Shown one piece after another: positions 33,429 through 45,773 of a DNA stretch of 64,000 bases. Within the stretch, counting starts at the first letter, position 1, and each line of letters opens with the position of its first letter. This DNA comes from Polytrichum commune. Lineage: Eukaryota > Streptophyta > Polytrichopsida > Polytrichales > Polytrichaceae. Location of the stretch: positions 48,074,758-48,138,757 of the forward strand of contig OX485805.1 of NCBI GenBank assembly GCA_950295325.1. The letters are read 5' to 3'. Under the pieces are notes generated by a model. The model was not told the DNA's origin, searched no databases, and saw only the letters and a list, made by a program, of their open reading frames with translations. The position numbers were made by a program, and so were the translations under genes.

Positions 33429-33881
33429 GGGCCACTTCACACACGAGCCCAAGAGCCGTGACCATGAAATTGTGAGAGCCCAAAAGAAAGTGTCCAAAGG
33501 CCGTCCCAACACACCTCCCAAATCACGTAGTGTGGTCACGGACTCTCAAGTGTAATGTGAAGTCATACGTGACCAGGCTCTCAACCAGATGTTATTTCAA
33601 TGAATGTCTATTCATGCGGGTCCTCACGCATGATAAAATAGAATAAACCAACGGTTGTGAGTGCTCGGAGTGCCATGGTCTCTAGGTTTTGTGTTAGGTC
33701 TACCTCCAAGAGGTGGTTTTTTATAAGAGTCCAAGTGACCGTGAAACATGAACCATTCGATGCCATGTAGGAATCCATGTAGACTTTACATCCATTTTAC
33801 AATCGGCTCCGCCTTTTTCACCAATGAGAATACTTGAATTGTAATGGTCACGGGCTCTCAGTCTCGTGTGTGAAGTGGCCC
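33429..33881. mobile_element. GGGCCACTTCACAC-ended TIR element (453 bp)
   Basis: The left GGGCCACTTCACACACGAGC and the inverted right end (GGGCCACTTCACACACGAGA) are nearly identical, and pairing continues through 'gtgaccat'. A deletion derivative is at 52906-53068. No target duplication was confirmed for this copy, and there is no ORF of interest. Confidence 0.75.
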
Positions 33882-34914
33882 TTACTATCATATATTTTGG
33901 GACGTTTTTAGTATTGAGTTTTTGAAATAGCTAGTGAAAAATCGAGTGTTTTTATAGACCAAATGTTATGTTCTTGGGTTTTGAGGTAGGCAATTTGTAC
34001 AATTTTACTGAAAAACTTTCACTGTTGCATACAACCTAGTTTACATTGTGGTTGAGGGCCATAACCATGGAATTCTAAGGGCCCTTGAAACTCATTCAAA
34101 GAAGGTCATATTATGATGGAGAATTGAAAGTGAATTATGTGGGGTCACAGATCTTCAAGTGTAGTGTAAAGACATATGCGACCGGCTCTCAACTGGATGT
34201 CATTTCATTATCATCCTATATTATGTGGACAATCGTATGTAATAATCTATAAATAAAGTTCACGAGACTTGAAGTGTCAAGGTCTCCCATTTATGTGATG
34301 AATCCACTTTTTTAAGGTGGGCTTGACACCAAATCATGCATAGCACAAAACATTTATCCATTGCATTTCATGTAGGACTCCGCGCAAGTTTTTCATCACT
34401 CCAAACTTTCCTGGTCTCTCAAGCCCTCGAGGTCTAGGCATTTTCCATCAATGATAGGATTTAAATCACAACGGTCATGGGCTCTCAAGCTCTAAGGTAC
34501 AGTGCCTTTATTGGTTTAAGCTTTTATGTTGGATTGATGAGAGGTACACTCGTATATGATAGTTTTCTCTCTCCTTGGCCTTGAAGTTCTACAGTGATGT
34601 CACATGAGCATGACAATGGGCACAACATGCGATTAGCCACGCATAGTGCTCGGGTTCATACATGGAGAAGGTGGTTATGGTTAGCATTCATTTTGCCTTT
34701 TCCATGGAAATAGAACCAAAGAAAGTAAAGCACAACCACGATCATGACTTGTGTGAACTGCCCTAGTGTATCTATGGTTAGTTGGGAGTTATAGCCTTTG
34801 CATGCAACCACCAAGATGGGTGTAACTTTCATGTGCATTGGTCCACAATATTTAGTTACAATAGAGAGGGGGGCAAACGATTACTTGTGTCAACTAATTG
34901 GAGTGGTTGATATA
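33882..34914. other. Non-coding, with a diverged relative of the same superfamily
   Basis: 34028-34513 is colinear with 26073 and 17008 ('gagggccataaccatgga', 'aagggcccttgaaa', 'ggctctcaactggatgtcatttcatt'), also sharing 'gaccaggctctcaaccagatgtta' with 33570. Nothing else is recognised. Confidence 0.4.
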
Positions 34915-35710
34915 CAATCATGCCTCTTTAATATGACACTTGATAATATGACAACCTCGATACAATGACATAAACTTTGTAAACTAAATTTTCTAGTTAA
35001 ATCTACCTCAATAATACGACTTTGACATTGTTGATATGACACTCTTGGGCACCCAACATGTCGTATTATAGAGGTAATAATTGCATATATAACAAGTCCC
35101 ATACTTGTATAAGTACATAGTTAGTATTAAGTTTATGTAATTTTCACATATGAAATGTGGATTAAAGACATGGGAACTAAGGGAACTAGGTTCTCTATCT
35201 TAAAACCAAATAATGAAACTCATTAGTATGCAACAATTTTCACCTAAACCAAGGTGCATAATATGTTTCAGAGCATTTTGAACTTAATATTTATCAAAGT
35301 TCTTTGATATGCATGTCATTGGAAAGCTTTTGAATTTCACTTATTTTGGTGGTACTTTTGTCAAATTCCGAGTTTTATTGACAAAATTATTAGCATTTGA
35401 AGGCATGTCAAGTTCTTGTAGTGGATTTGTAAACAATGATATGTTTTTTTGCATATTTTGAGGTTAGTTATGATATGGTCTTCCTCATCTAGACATTGTT
35501 GAAAAGCTATAGGCATTTACATATTTATAGAGACATTATATATATGTGTGTGTGTGGGGGGGGGGGGCAAAATATCTAATGTGTGTTTTCATGAAGTACC
35601 TCGTTATTATGACAACATGGTGCATATTGTCATATTGTTGAATATGTGACACATGGATAATACAACAATTTTCTCGTTTCCCAAATGTGTCATATTAAGA
35701 GGTAAGACTA
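34915..35710. mobile_element. pogo-like TA-flanked MITE (796 bp)
   Basis: Left end CAATCATGCCTCTTTAATAT and right end read inward TAGTCTTACCTCTTAATATG are matching inverted termini, each followed by GACAC and flanked by TA. 'aatatgac/gtcatatt' subterminal copies are frequent. The layout matches the pogo-like element at 29364. A TG/G12 tract lies at about 35534-35567. No transposase frame remains. Confidence 0.65.
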
Positions 35711-35850
35711 TAGGTGACCGGAATTTATTGGTCGGTGAAGAGTTTTCAAGATTTTATTTGGTAATCAAGCATGGGTGTGAACTCCAATTACTTAGGTGCC
35801 CAACACAAGGCATATGTGCTTAAATTGATCATAACAATAGTCATACACAT

Positions 35851-36155
35851 CAATATTTGAGTGGTATGAAATGAGGTTAGGTTAGTTGTGGCCCCACATG
35901 TACCAAAAGAATATTCTATTAAAAAGCATTGCTAGGCTACATGTTCAAAATATGCCATTCATTTTAGGCTCAATAATCAACATGCTTCGGGTGGGGGGGT
36001 ATATGACCACTTAATGAGCATAAGAATATTCACTTTGGTAATGAATAAGATATCACACGAACTCCAAACATTATGAGGCACAAAGTCTACGGGCACATTT
36101 GGATTTGCTAACCATTTCGCCTTCATTGCATGTTCCATATCCTATGAGAAGTGGT
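35851..36155 (+). repeat. Dispersed repeat family A, copy 4
   Basis: Colinear with 4354-4650 (see that entry), ending 'gcatgttccatatcctatgagaagtgg', close to the end of the intronic copy at 24121. Confidence 0.55.
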
Positions 36156-36539
36156 ATAACATCAATCAGATCCATAACAATGTTATGTGGAGTTGAGAAT
36201 ATTCTACTGAATATTCATTGATATTCCCCACACACCAAATTGAATATGAAGAATATTGTCAGTCCCACAAAACATTGTTATGGATATGAATAATGTTATG
36301 GGGTGCAAAAGAGAAAAAAATATGAGGGTCCTTGATGTCATGCTTATCAACAATGAAAGGTCAAATGCCCCGAAGAGCCAACACTTGACATCTTCAAATA
36401 GATTGACTCGAATTCATCTTCAATTACTTGAAATGCGTGGCAGATTTTGGTGCCTTTGATGGACCGACACAATCCATGTCATCAAAATGCCCCCCCCCCC
36501 CAACCGGAGGCAAATTCAAACATTACAAGGCACGTGATA

Positions 36540-37042
36540 CAATAATCTCCCGCTTAAGTACGCACCCATTTAAGTACCCAACCCAGTTGAGTGTGCAATT
36601 TTTATGAAAAAAATTAAAGGTTCATATTTTATTGTTTAAACATGGCATGTAAAGTCATTTGCCGTGAATGCATGAATTTTTTATGTTAGTTCAATGTCAA
36701 TTTGTGATCGTTTTGCTGAAACGTCTCAAACGATTGTCGTAATTCATCATACATTTGTCTAGCTTCCGTTTGAACACCGGAGCAAAGCAATTGGTCGTCG
36801 ATGTTGAGGACAATGTTGTGTTGAGCTTCAAAGCCTTTGAAGTTGGTGACACTTTCATATTCAACAGATGTCTCGATAGGTTGGATTTCGGTCGAGCGGG
36901 TTGCCTCAAGTTTCATCTATTTCCCATTATGATTCATCGGATCATAGGTTTTATAAAGCAATTTGAATAAAGTATGCACCTACCAAATGAGTACGCACCA
37001 ACGGCTCTGGTTCAAAGTGTGTACTTAAGTGGGAGATTAGTG
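36540..37042. mobile_element. TA-flanked TIR element with a short coding-like frame (503 bp)
   Basis: Left CAATAATCTCCCGCTTAAGT and right, read inward, CACTAATCTCCCACTTAAGT, both flanked by TA. 'Taagtac.cac' is repeated subterminally. Inside, a minus-strand frame (36686-36916, 76 codons) reads like protein: YESVTNFKGFEAQHNIVLNI, then ARQMYDELRQSFETFQQN. I do not recognise it. It could be transposase debris or a captured host exon. Confidence 0.7.
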
Positions 37043-39148
37043 TAATCCACCGTATTCTTTCAAGGAACAATGATGGGAAGCACATGTCAATGGATGAAAC
37101 CTTGAGACCATTGGAACAACTAACAACAATGAAACATTCAAATCTTTAACTCCTAAAGTCTTAGACATGAACAACCTAAAGGCATTTATACATTCACAAT
37201 ATGTATAGCCCATGTACTCCCCATAATGATCACTCAACTCAACAATTGCCCCTTTGTACGCCAACGTTTTATAATCATAGTTGATGTTCTTGTTGTGGAC
37301 CACACCGGTTGGAATATATAGTATGGTTTTCAATGTAATTCGGTCACACAATGTTCCGATGTTGTTTGTCAATGGTGTCTAGAGCTCGTAACTTGTAGAT
37401 ATGAGGTTGTGAAGTTTTTTCTAGCCACACATGGTGGACCACCCCACCACCAAACCACGATTATATGTGTTGGTTGATGAATATGGTGGTGGGTAAGCAC
37501 GAGTGCCCCGGAGTGCCCCACGAGAGCTAGTGAATTGAACGGGGTTGGTGTTTGTTGGAGTAAGATATATATAAAAAAAAAGGCACAATATCGAAAACCT
37601 AAAATCCTTGTCTATGATGCCAAACATATTGAACATGGGCAACAAAACATCTAATACGAACAACTACCTCAATAGTGTGTACATGGACCAACCCATAACA
37701 CTTATTACTAGGGTTTGTCAAGGTAGAATGCATTGGAAGAGTTGCACCAAAGCTCGTAGTAAGGTAGATGGAATCTTTGTGGGTGAATTTGTCATGTAGG
37801 TCACCCATTGCATTTTCCTACTACCCCTCAAGCATAATAAAAACCAAGTGTGCTAAAAGGTGTACAATAATATTTCAACTCCTTTGTATCTATTGATTTG
37901 ACACATACAAAACACTATAAAATGAAAGGGACATGATGGTGATCGTGAGTTCATCCTCTCCCAATTTAAAGAAACATACCAACAATCTCACACAAAGCCG
38001 AAGGGAAAATCATTGCTATAAACATCAACTCCAATGTTAATGGTTGCATGCTTATTGCGATTTTATACACGAGTGCAAGCCTATGATCTTGAGTGTAATT
38101 CACCCCTCACACACGTGGGGGACCCTCCCTTATCTTTTGTACACATGTGCGTTCACCATGTAGCGATACGGGGATTATTATGAAACCGTGAAACATAAAT
38201 TTGAATGTTGATATTTTTTAGTTTCCTCTAAATATTAGTTTATGAGCGTATCTTTTCACCCCCAAATATGTAGAACAACATAGACATAGACATGACAAAC
38301 AAATGACAATCAAATGACAAACAAATTATGGCATGAAATGTAAGACTTTATATTCCTAAGGTGTTGAGAAACATTAACCACCTTGAAAGAGTGTCATTGG
38401 GCCACATCGCATTTGAAAATACATGGTTCCATCAAGAGTCTTCAAAGTATCTTCCAATTAGTGTTCTAATACTACTAGCTCGGGTAGCGCATCCTTCAAT
38501 ATAACCGACAAACATCTTTATTTGCCGCCCCTTTAAAAACGCCCCTATGCACAAATTTTGGTTGGAAATTAATAATATATGTACACTTTGAGGCAAGTGT
38601 ATCTAGGTGGAGATACATATATACAAACAAAAATACTTGATATAAAGAGGGTAGCGGAATTATACATGAGTTATCTGGCCCCTCAAAAAAACCATAGCCA
38701 TATGTACGAGGTAGAAATACAACATGTTTTTGGTCATAAAGTAATTTGCCTTCACAACGATTGAGATCATCTACCCCCTCTAGCTCCAAATCTAATGGCC
38801 TCCCTTCTTGTACTATACATACGCCATGGATGAATGTCTAAGAAACATCTCATTATGCTCAATACTTTCCATCCCGCTTTCATCCATTTATGAATAAATT
38901 GAATTGAAGGTCATGAAGCCCTACCATACTATTACATTTTATCATGGGCATATTAAGCCCTCCCATACACTTAAATCTCTATGTCTCACAGTACACATAG
39001 ATTGAGAATATTTTGCACATTGTGGTCTTTATTAAAAAAAACTCCACATGTGCACTCGTTTATGATTCCACATGCATTGAAGGGTGCACCCCCTTCCGGG
39101 CCTACTACTAAGTTGAAAGTGAGAACTTTCAAGATCGTTTTACCAAGG
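37043..39148 (-). other. Region with unrecognised minus-strand frames
   Basis: Minus-strand frames of 111 residues (37037-37372), 80 (37421-37663), 69 (37599-37808) and 97 (38496-38789) lie in a row. The first has a plausible-looking stretch YMGYTYCECINAFRLFMSK, the last MELEGVDDLNRCEGK. I recognise no family and could not join them. They may be relics of one degraded gene or chance. C12 and similar homopolymers lie nearby at 36490. Confidence 0.3.
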
Positions 39149-39158
39149 TATTCGAGGA

Positions 39159-39359
39159 TTTTTTTATTTTTTATTTTTTTATTTTGAGACAGATGGCCGA
39201 CAGGCCAGCGCCAAAGCATAGGAGGCAGTTCACCACTTGGCAAGTTTTCCGTCAAGTAGAGAGGAGATTTCACAGCCGGGATTTGAACCGCCGACATCTT
39301 CCTTGAGATTTGGGTATCTCTCCACCATCATCCGGTAGTTTAAGGTCATCTCGGACCAA
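39159..39359 (-). mobile_element. tRNA-derived SINE (201 bp) with 10-bp duplication
   Basis: On the minus strand an A-box-like TGGTGGAGAGA (39317-39327) is followed 27 bases later by a canonical B box GGTTCAAATCC (39279-39289), then a tRNA-unrelated body and an A-rich tail of AAAATAAAAAAT type. TATTCGAGGA flanks both ends (39149-39158 and 39360-39369), a perfect target-site duplication of LINE-mediated insertion. A pol III internal promoter, tail and duplication together make this a SINE. Confidence 0.85.
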
Positions 39360-39369
39360 TATTCGAGGA

Positions 39370-39959
39370 CATTCATTGAACCATACTATATTACGAATTT
39401 AATTTAATTTAATTGAAGTATTTGTGGAACACACCAATACATATAAGCTTAAGTTTGTGCAGTTGCTTTATGCGTGGTTATTTCAAATTCAAGTATAATA
39501 TCTACATCTCAATAAATAAAAGATAAAACGTTCATTTGAAAGTATGTTTGTCCTTTTGTGATTGCACCCCCCCCCCCCCTGGGTGCGGGTTTTCTTGGGG
39601 TCTCTCATGAATGCCAACCCTTGGTTGGCTTTAGAGTGAGAGATACAATGCCAACCACTATTGTTGGCATGAATGAGGGACATTTTACCTTGATCATAGC
39701 CATGAGCTCATTTGCAAACATGGAGCAGGTTTACTGAATAGGGCTATGGGATAAGTGCTATTGCCTCCTATGGGAGGTGGTCCCTATAGTGGCAAATGAC
39801 ATGTGTATTGTAGGCCTAGTTGAGGGGATTATAACTTTTTTTTCTTTCCCAATGGTGTGTATCTCAAGGGTGGGTGTTAGAAAGGCATATAGTTTTGGCT
39901 CATTGCAGCATGTATTTGGTTCGATTCTTAGGGGTAACTCTCAAGGGTTTGACTATCTC
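39370..39959. other. Non-coding, with a C13 tract
   Basis: A C13 run lies at about 39567-39579. Nothing else is recognised. Confidence 0.4.
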
Positions 39960-42900
39960 TTTATTTGAGCTACTTGTGTAGGTTTGGGCAACACGTTGTA
40001 GGGTTCATTATTGGGATTTTGTTGTTTGTATTTGTTTAGATGGGAAATACTAGTGGCTGATGGTTTTTCTAGTTTTTGTTTGTTGAACATAAGTAGTGTA
40101 AGGTAGTTGAAAGTTGTCATGTGGATTTGTTGTATGCATGTGTGTATGGACATTAAATGTATGTAGCATTGTTCAAAGAGGTTGGTGATGTTGTTTGTGT
40201 GTATGCCTCCTCAGATGCATGTTGTGAGGATAGTGAGTGTCACATACCATCCGGCCTCTACTAGTCTGTCCACCAAAGGTTGGTTTTTTAGTTTGTTTTT
40301 CTATTGGGTGACAGGGGTGTGATCAAGGTCTTGGCAAAGTGTGGAGTCAATGAATTGTAGGCTCGAGTTTTGGGTGGCGTAGTGTGTGGTTTTCGTTGGG
40401 GAGGTGGTAGTGATGACAAGGATGTCAAGTCGGAGTTTGGCAAATCATTGACATGGTCTTGTGGTGTAGAGGCACGGGTGTATAGGCATGAAGGGATTAT
40501 GTTCTTAGGGGGCTTCCAAGGTGGGTGTTGGCGTTCATTAGGAATGTGTTTCTTGTTGAGGAGTGGGAAAGGAGTAATTTGTGTATTTGCCATGCAATTT
40601 GTGTATGGTAGTTCAGATGTTATTGAGGGTGGTGTTTGTGCACATGGAGAGTAGGTGGAGGCATGTGTGAGTTTTTTTGTAGTGGACAAAGGCTCCAGAT
40701 GGGGGAGGGGAATTGGGTGGGGGTGGGCTGGATTGTGTGTTTTCTTTGATTGCCCATATATTGAATGTGTCGTAGTTTGAGGGTTTGTGCAATTTAGGCA
40801 TTTGTGCATTGGGGTGTTAACCATAAGTGGTTGGAGAATGAAGAGTGAACTAGGGTTCGAGGTGTCTGATGGGTGTAGTGTGGGGGTTTTTTGTAAGGAT
40901 TTAGAAGGGGGTGTTAGAAGGGGGTGGTATGTGCAATATGTATGGGGGAGTAGTGTTTAGAGTAGCTTTGTTAGCACCATATCTTATGAGTTTAACAACG
41001 GTGTTGTTACTCAAGATGCTATGAGTGGGCACAAATTTTTGGAGTGTGAGGGGGATGTGTGTTGTGATAATTTTTGGATTATAGCTTGTAACTTTTGGAA
41101 TATAGTTGAGTAATTTGTCTAGGTGGTTGTGGAGTAGGTAGATCGAGTTGAGGCTATCTATGAAGATACATGAATGGGTGGTGTTGTCTTTGGTGAGGTA
41201 GAGAGCTATGTAGATGGTTCTTAGTTTTTTCGCGTATGATATTTTGTCGTACGAAGAGTCTATAGGCATGTTGGGTGTTCTTGACATGATGGTAGATACC
41301 AAGGTTGGGGGTTCCTCCATCGCCTTGGCACCGCATGGGGTGTGTGAAGGAGCCACTTATGTGATAAGTGTGGGTGGTGGGGTATTTGGATTGTGGCTAT
41401 GTGTAAAACGAGGTTGGGAGGGGTAGGAAGAGAGGGAGTATTCAAGGTAGGAGGAGGGGTGAGGTGTGTTTCCATTTCTTAAATAGGTTTTACCTTAGTG
41501 GGTTTGTCCAATGGGGTGGATTTTTGTGGGAGGGGTGAGTCTATTAGGCGTAATGCAGTTTCGAGGCAATATTTGAATCCTTCAACGAAGATGGGGATAA
41601 TAGAGGGGCTTCGGAATTGGTGTATACATAGGATCATATCCATTTTGGGTTTGGTTCTAGCTTAGTATGTTAAGAAACATGTTTGGGGATGTAATGTGAG
41701 GATGTGTGGATCGAGGTGGGTGAATACATGGGTGCCTAGGTGGGGGCTGGTGAGGGGATGTCAAGTGTGGTACCAATTTGTGTGTTGTAGGATGAGAATG
41801 GTAAGTTGTGTGTGTGTGTGCCATTTTGGCCTAGTGTAGTGCTTGTATTACGGCTTGAGAGTTTGGTGGGTGAGCTAGGGCTCTTCTTGCCTACTGGGTG
41901 GAGTATGTGTTGCCATGGGATTTGATTATTCCGTTACGTGGGTGTGGGGAGTGGTAGTTGTGGAGTTTGAGGGGGCATGTGAGTGGGCTAGAGTGATATG
42001 AGTGGGTGAAGGTGAATGAATTGATGAGGGATGCTAGTATGGAGGAGGGAATAGTGTTGTGGGCCAATGCATGTTTGAATATAGTAGGGTTGGTAGGGAG
42101 GCGTGGGCCGGGGTAGGTTGGGTTATGTATCTTTGGGGTAAGCCATGCTAGTTCAATTATGAAATATTGGGATGGGAAGACGAGTGTTGAGGCGAGTGAG
42201 AAGTTTTAGTGATGTTGGTATTATTTCTAGTGCCACTTATGCGTGTGGTCAAGTATTCATGGTGGGTGGAGCATGTGGAAGCGTGCTATAGAGAAAGTGA
42301 TGTGGAGGGTGGGTGTTGTGGTGGTTATATCCATGGTGGGGTTCCATTTTGTTGTGTTCAAGTGGATATGTGGGTTATGTATTGGTTTTTCAATGAAACA
42401 TGTGTCTTTGGTTTTAGGTTGTAGGTAGTGTTTATGGTGTATTCTGTGTAGGTGGTCGTGTGTATTTCGGGTGTAGTGTTTGGTGAGGAGTTGGGTGTTG
42501 TGGGATGGGCCGTAGTCTTCATGGGGGGCAAAAGATATTTTCTTTAGATTCCTAGGTGTATGTTGAGTCCAACTAGCCTTTCCAATGACATAGGTACATA
42601 TGTTTTTATTTGGTGATTTTGTTTGTTTGTAAGCTAGGCGAATGCCACAAATGGCTTCTATGCTATATGCTTGGGATTTAGGGTCATTGGGTTGGGGGGT
42701 GTTGAAGGAAAATGTGGAGGGGGTTTGGTTGGGGAGTTGTTGGGGTTGTATATGGTGGTGGGGGTGTGTTGGGGTGGTGGGGGCGGTGGGGGTGTATTGG
42801 GTGTGTATATGATGGCATGAAGGAGCAAGCATAAGTGCCAAACATATTTTTAGGGGGTTTGGACTATGGCGTTGGGGATGGAGGTAGGGAGTTTGCATAA

Positions 42901-42980
42901 TTGTTTGATTAGTCATTTGATTGCATGGTCTATTTTTTGATTCACGGTATTGAGAATGGTGCCACGCATAAGGTGGTTGG
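39960..42980 (-). pseudogene. Degraded RNase-H LINE, minus strand, 5'-truncated
   Basis: A heavily decayed relative of the 58.6 kb LINE. In minus-strand order: RT thumb (IDHAIK.LIKQLCKLPTSIPN near 42900); the middle domain (SIEAICGIRLAYKQTKSPNK.., W.Q.TP, near 42540-42680); RNase H (YIALYL.., CIFIDSLNSIYLLHNHLDK, then LQKF.PTHSI..N.V..LIRYGANKA, 40950-41300); a CLNC knuckle (near 40790); and the C-terminal block QPLVDRLVEAGWYV (near 40260). Residues such as the first acidic RNase H site and the final ADTL motif are lost. The coding strand is strikingly A/C-rich, which is why the plus strand looks G/T-rich. The downstream end is approximate. Confidence 0.7.
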
Positions 42981-43679
42981 GATCAATTATATTTGTGATA
43001 CCAAAAATTAATTTTGAGACTCAAAAGCCTTTGACTCAAACCGCACATGCTTAAGGTATGTTACCCTTTAATGCCCACAAGTGCATTTCAACGAACTTCA
43101 AAATATTATCTACCCTTGATGTTAGGGCCATTGAACCAATATCATCAACAAAATGTACGATCAACCCCTTGTATGTGGAAACTAACTCCATTATGAAGAG
43201 GTTAGTAGAAGAATCTATGCTTTAGCAAAACCTAAGAAGATTCAAAGATCACAAAGTTGAAGCTCTCAAGTTGGGGTTGCTAGTGAAAATCTTGTTTGAT
43301 GAAAAAGCTTAATAGAATATTATGTAGAGAGAGAGAGAGAGAGAGAGTGTCCAAATTTGGAATTCATATGCCTATTCTAGAGGTTGTCAAAGTTCATCAA
43401 TTGGATGATGAGTGCCTCTCACAATGAGCTTGAATGCCAATTATGAAACATTTTTGGTTCAAGGTGTGGCCCATGCTACCTAAGATGGTTGATCCTTGCA
43501 ATAGTGACCTTCTACAAGCTTCCATAAAACTTCAAAGCATCGTTCTCTTTCAAATTAAATTGAAATCAACTAAGACTTGTACCTATTTATTCTTGAATCA
43601 TTGTAGAATCTCCATGCCAAGTGCCAGGGGGGGGGGGACTCATGAAGACATGATGTGGCTCCACGGTCACTTCTCTTAT

Positions 43680-43712
<33 letters not shown>

Positions 43713-45499
43713 CTCTTGGGACTTTAGCGGAGACAAAAAGGTTGATGCAAAGTAGCTTATGATTCAATATTCTTCCTCTAGTTTGTGGGCATAACATTAC
43801 CTACTCAACTCCTTGACTACATTCCATGGACCATGTATCGGGCAAGCATAACTCTCCTTTAATTACGGGATCCTCAGTACGGAAAGACTCGTGTTGTGTA
43901 CAATAAAGTTTTCCACAAACATCTACAATATAATTTATTATAATTTTCTAATAACAACCTCTTTCTTTGTAAAAAGACCATCATCTAGCTGCTTAATAAT
44001 CTTATGGGTTCTTCCCATTGGACAATATAAATATTTGAACTCTGGGCCTTGCCCCAAACCCTATAGTTAAAGACCCTATGTCCCATCCTTATCAACATGT
44101 CATTATGTAACTTGGAGGGTGTGTGTAGTTTTTTTGGAGGTCATCCATTACTACTTTTATCTATCATTATAACTTTTGCGTAAGTAATTTATTTACTTGT
44201 GGACAATAAAGTCGAATACGTACTATTTATCTCGGTAGATATTTGCAATGAGTACATAAGGTGTCACGTGGCCCTATTGTGGGCACTTCCAACTTCACGT
44301 ACTCATTTACAATTTTGGCCGTTGGATCAAGCTAGGAGTTGTCTCATCCAAATAGTAATTGCACATCACAAAACTTATTATTATAAAGTTTAGAATCATA
44401 GTTCCTATGCAAAAGTTACAAGAAGCCAGAACAAATGTTTTCTTTCTCTTTGAAGCAGTTGCATGGACCGTCTTGATTGTGTCTAGTATTGGTGTGAATG
44501 TGGTCGACTCAAAATCAAAAGTTGAGTGATCTGGTACAATGAAATCAAGTTGGCAATGGTGACAATGAGCTAATATGGGCATTGCACCCATGCATATGAA
44601 CCATTCCCGGGGGAGGGGGGGGGGGGGGGTTAACCCCCTTTGATTTAAGGGGTCATGTGCGATAATGGGTGTTCTCAAATGGATTTACAATACCTTAAAT
44701 GTTTCTAGTAATGTTATTTATTTATTTATAAGTTTTAAACAAGACCCTAGCTTGGTTTCACCATGTTTTCTAGTGGATGCCAGTTGTCTTTCCTTGGTGT
44801 GAATTAATAACCTTAATTTAATTTAGAGTCCCTCATAGGAAGTTATACATGCATAATTTATAACAATAATTCAATTTAGAGTGCTTCAGAACAGTCCAAA
44901 GCATCCGAATGACGGTCACTTGCTTGTTTGTGGGATGAAACATATGGGCATGGTGTAGAACATTAACTGTCAACTTTGTGAAGAAATGCTGATGTTGGGA
45001 CGACTTTAGGCAAAACGACATATGTGTACACCATAGCTACCAATTTTACAAGGAGATGGTTGTGTTGAGTTGGTGAGGGGTAGGCAATTATCAAAGGCAT
45101 GTGTCCTCATTCGCTCTTCAAAATATGTGCCAATGAAAAGAAGCTCTAGATGAATATCTCTAATTTATTTAATTCAATTTATTTTTATTTTTACATTTTT
45201 GTATTGAGAAACTTTAGAAGATTTGGTTTGGAGGTAGCACTTCATAGTGCACTCTCGAATGTTACTATTCTCCATTTATTCCAAACGAGTCAAACTTGGG
45301 TGTTTGTTTTACCCCACCCAAGATGCTTTACATGAAGCCCAAGATGGTGGGAATAATATAATCACTTGGTTGGTAGGAGGGAAAAACTTGGATGAATGTG
45401 AGCACCATGTTTTTTTACCTCTTCGAGATTCATCCCATAAAGCTCGAGATGTAAATTGTGATGGAAGCGACCTGGTTGGAACTTGGTAGGAGTGACAAC
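42981..45499. other. Non-coding, with GA microsatellites, G tracts and repeat B
   Basis: (GA)n at about 43327-43348 and 43683-43713, G11 at 43627-43637 and a G-rich tract at 44610-44629. 43800-44010 is repeat family B (compare 4970-5165). The 123-residue minus frame at 44307-44678 depends on the G tract and shows no motif. Confidence 0.4.
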
Positions 45500-45773
45500 T
45501 ACACTAAATAGTCCTATTCACGTGGGTGGAAAATTAGCGTGGGTCACACTAATTTCATAGTAAGGGTAGAATTAATGTGGGTCCAAGACCCTTAGGTCTC
45601 CTCCAACCAACACGTTGAATATTAGTTCTAAGACAAAATAACATAGAATAAATTAATCACCCACATTAATTTTCTAGAAGAATAAAGTAATGCGACCCGT
45701 GCTAATTTTCCGTCAAGAGTTTAGCGTGTGTTGAAAATTAGTGTGGCCCACATTAGTTGGACTATTTAGTGTA
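45500..45773. mobile_element. TACACTA-ended TIR element, copy 2 (274 bp)
   Basis: TACACTAAATAGTCC at the left and its exact inverse at the right form 15-bp terminal repeats. 'Ttagtgtgg.ccaca' motifs recur inside in both orientations. It is homologous to 25585-25948 and lies directly upstream of the TLC gene's leader region. Confidence 0.75.

Noticed and set aside
42209-42428. Plus-strand Val/Trp/Gly-rich frames
   Set aside because: They are antisense shadows of the minus-strand LINE relic with its A/C-rich coding strand.
44307-44678. 123-residue minus-strand frame
   Set aside because: It depends on a long G tract (poly-Pro) and has no recognisable motif.
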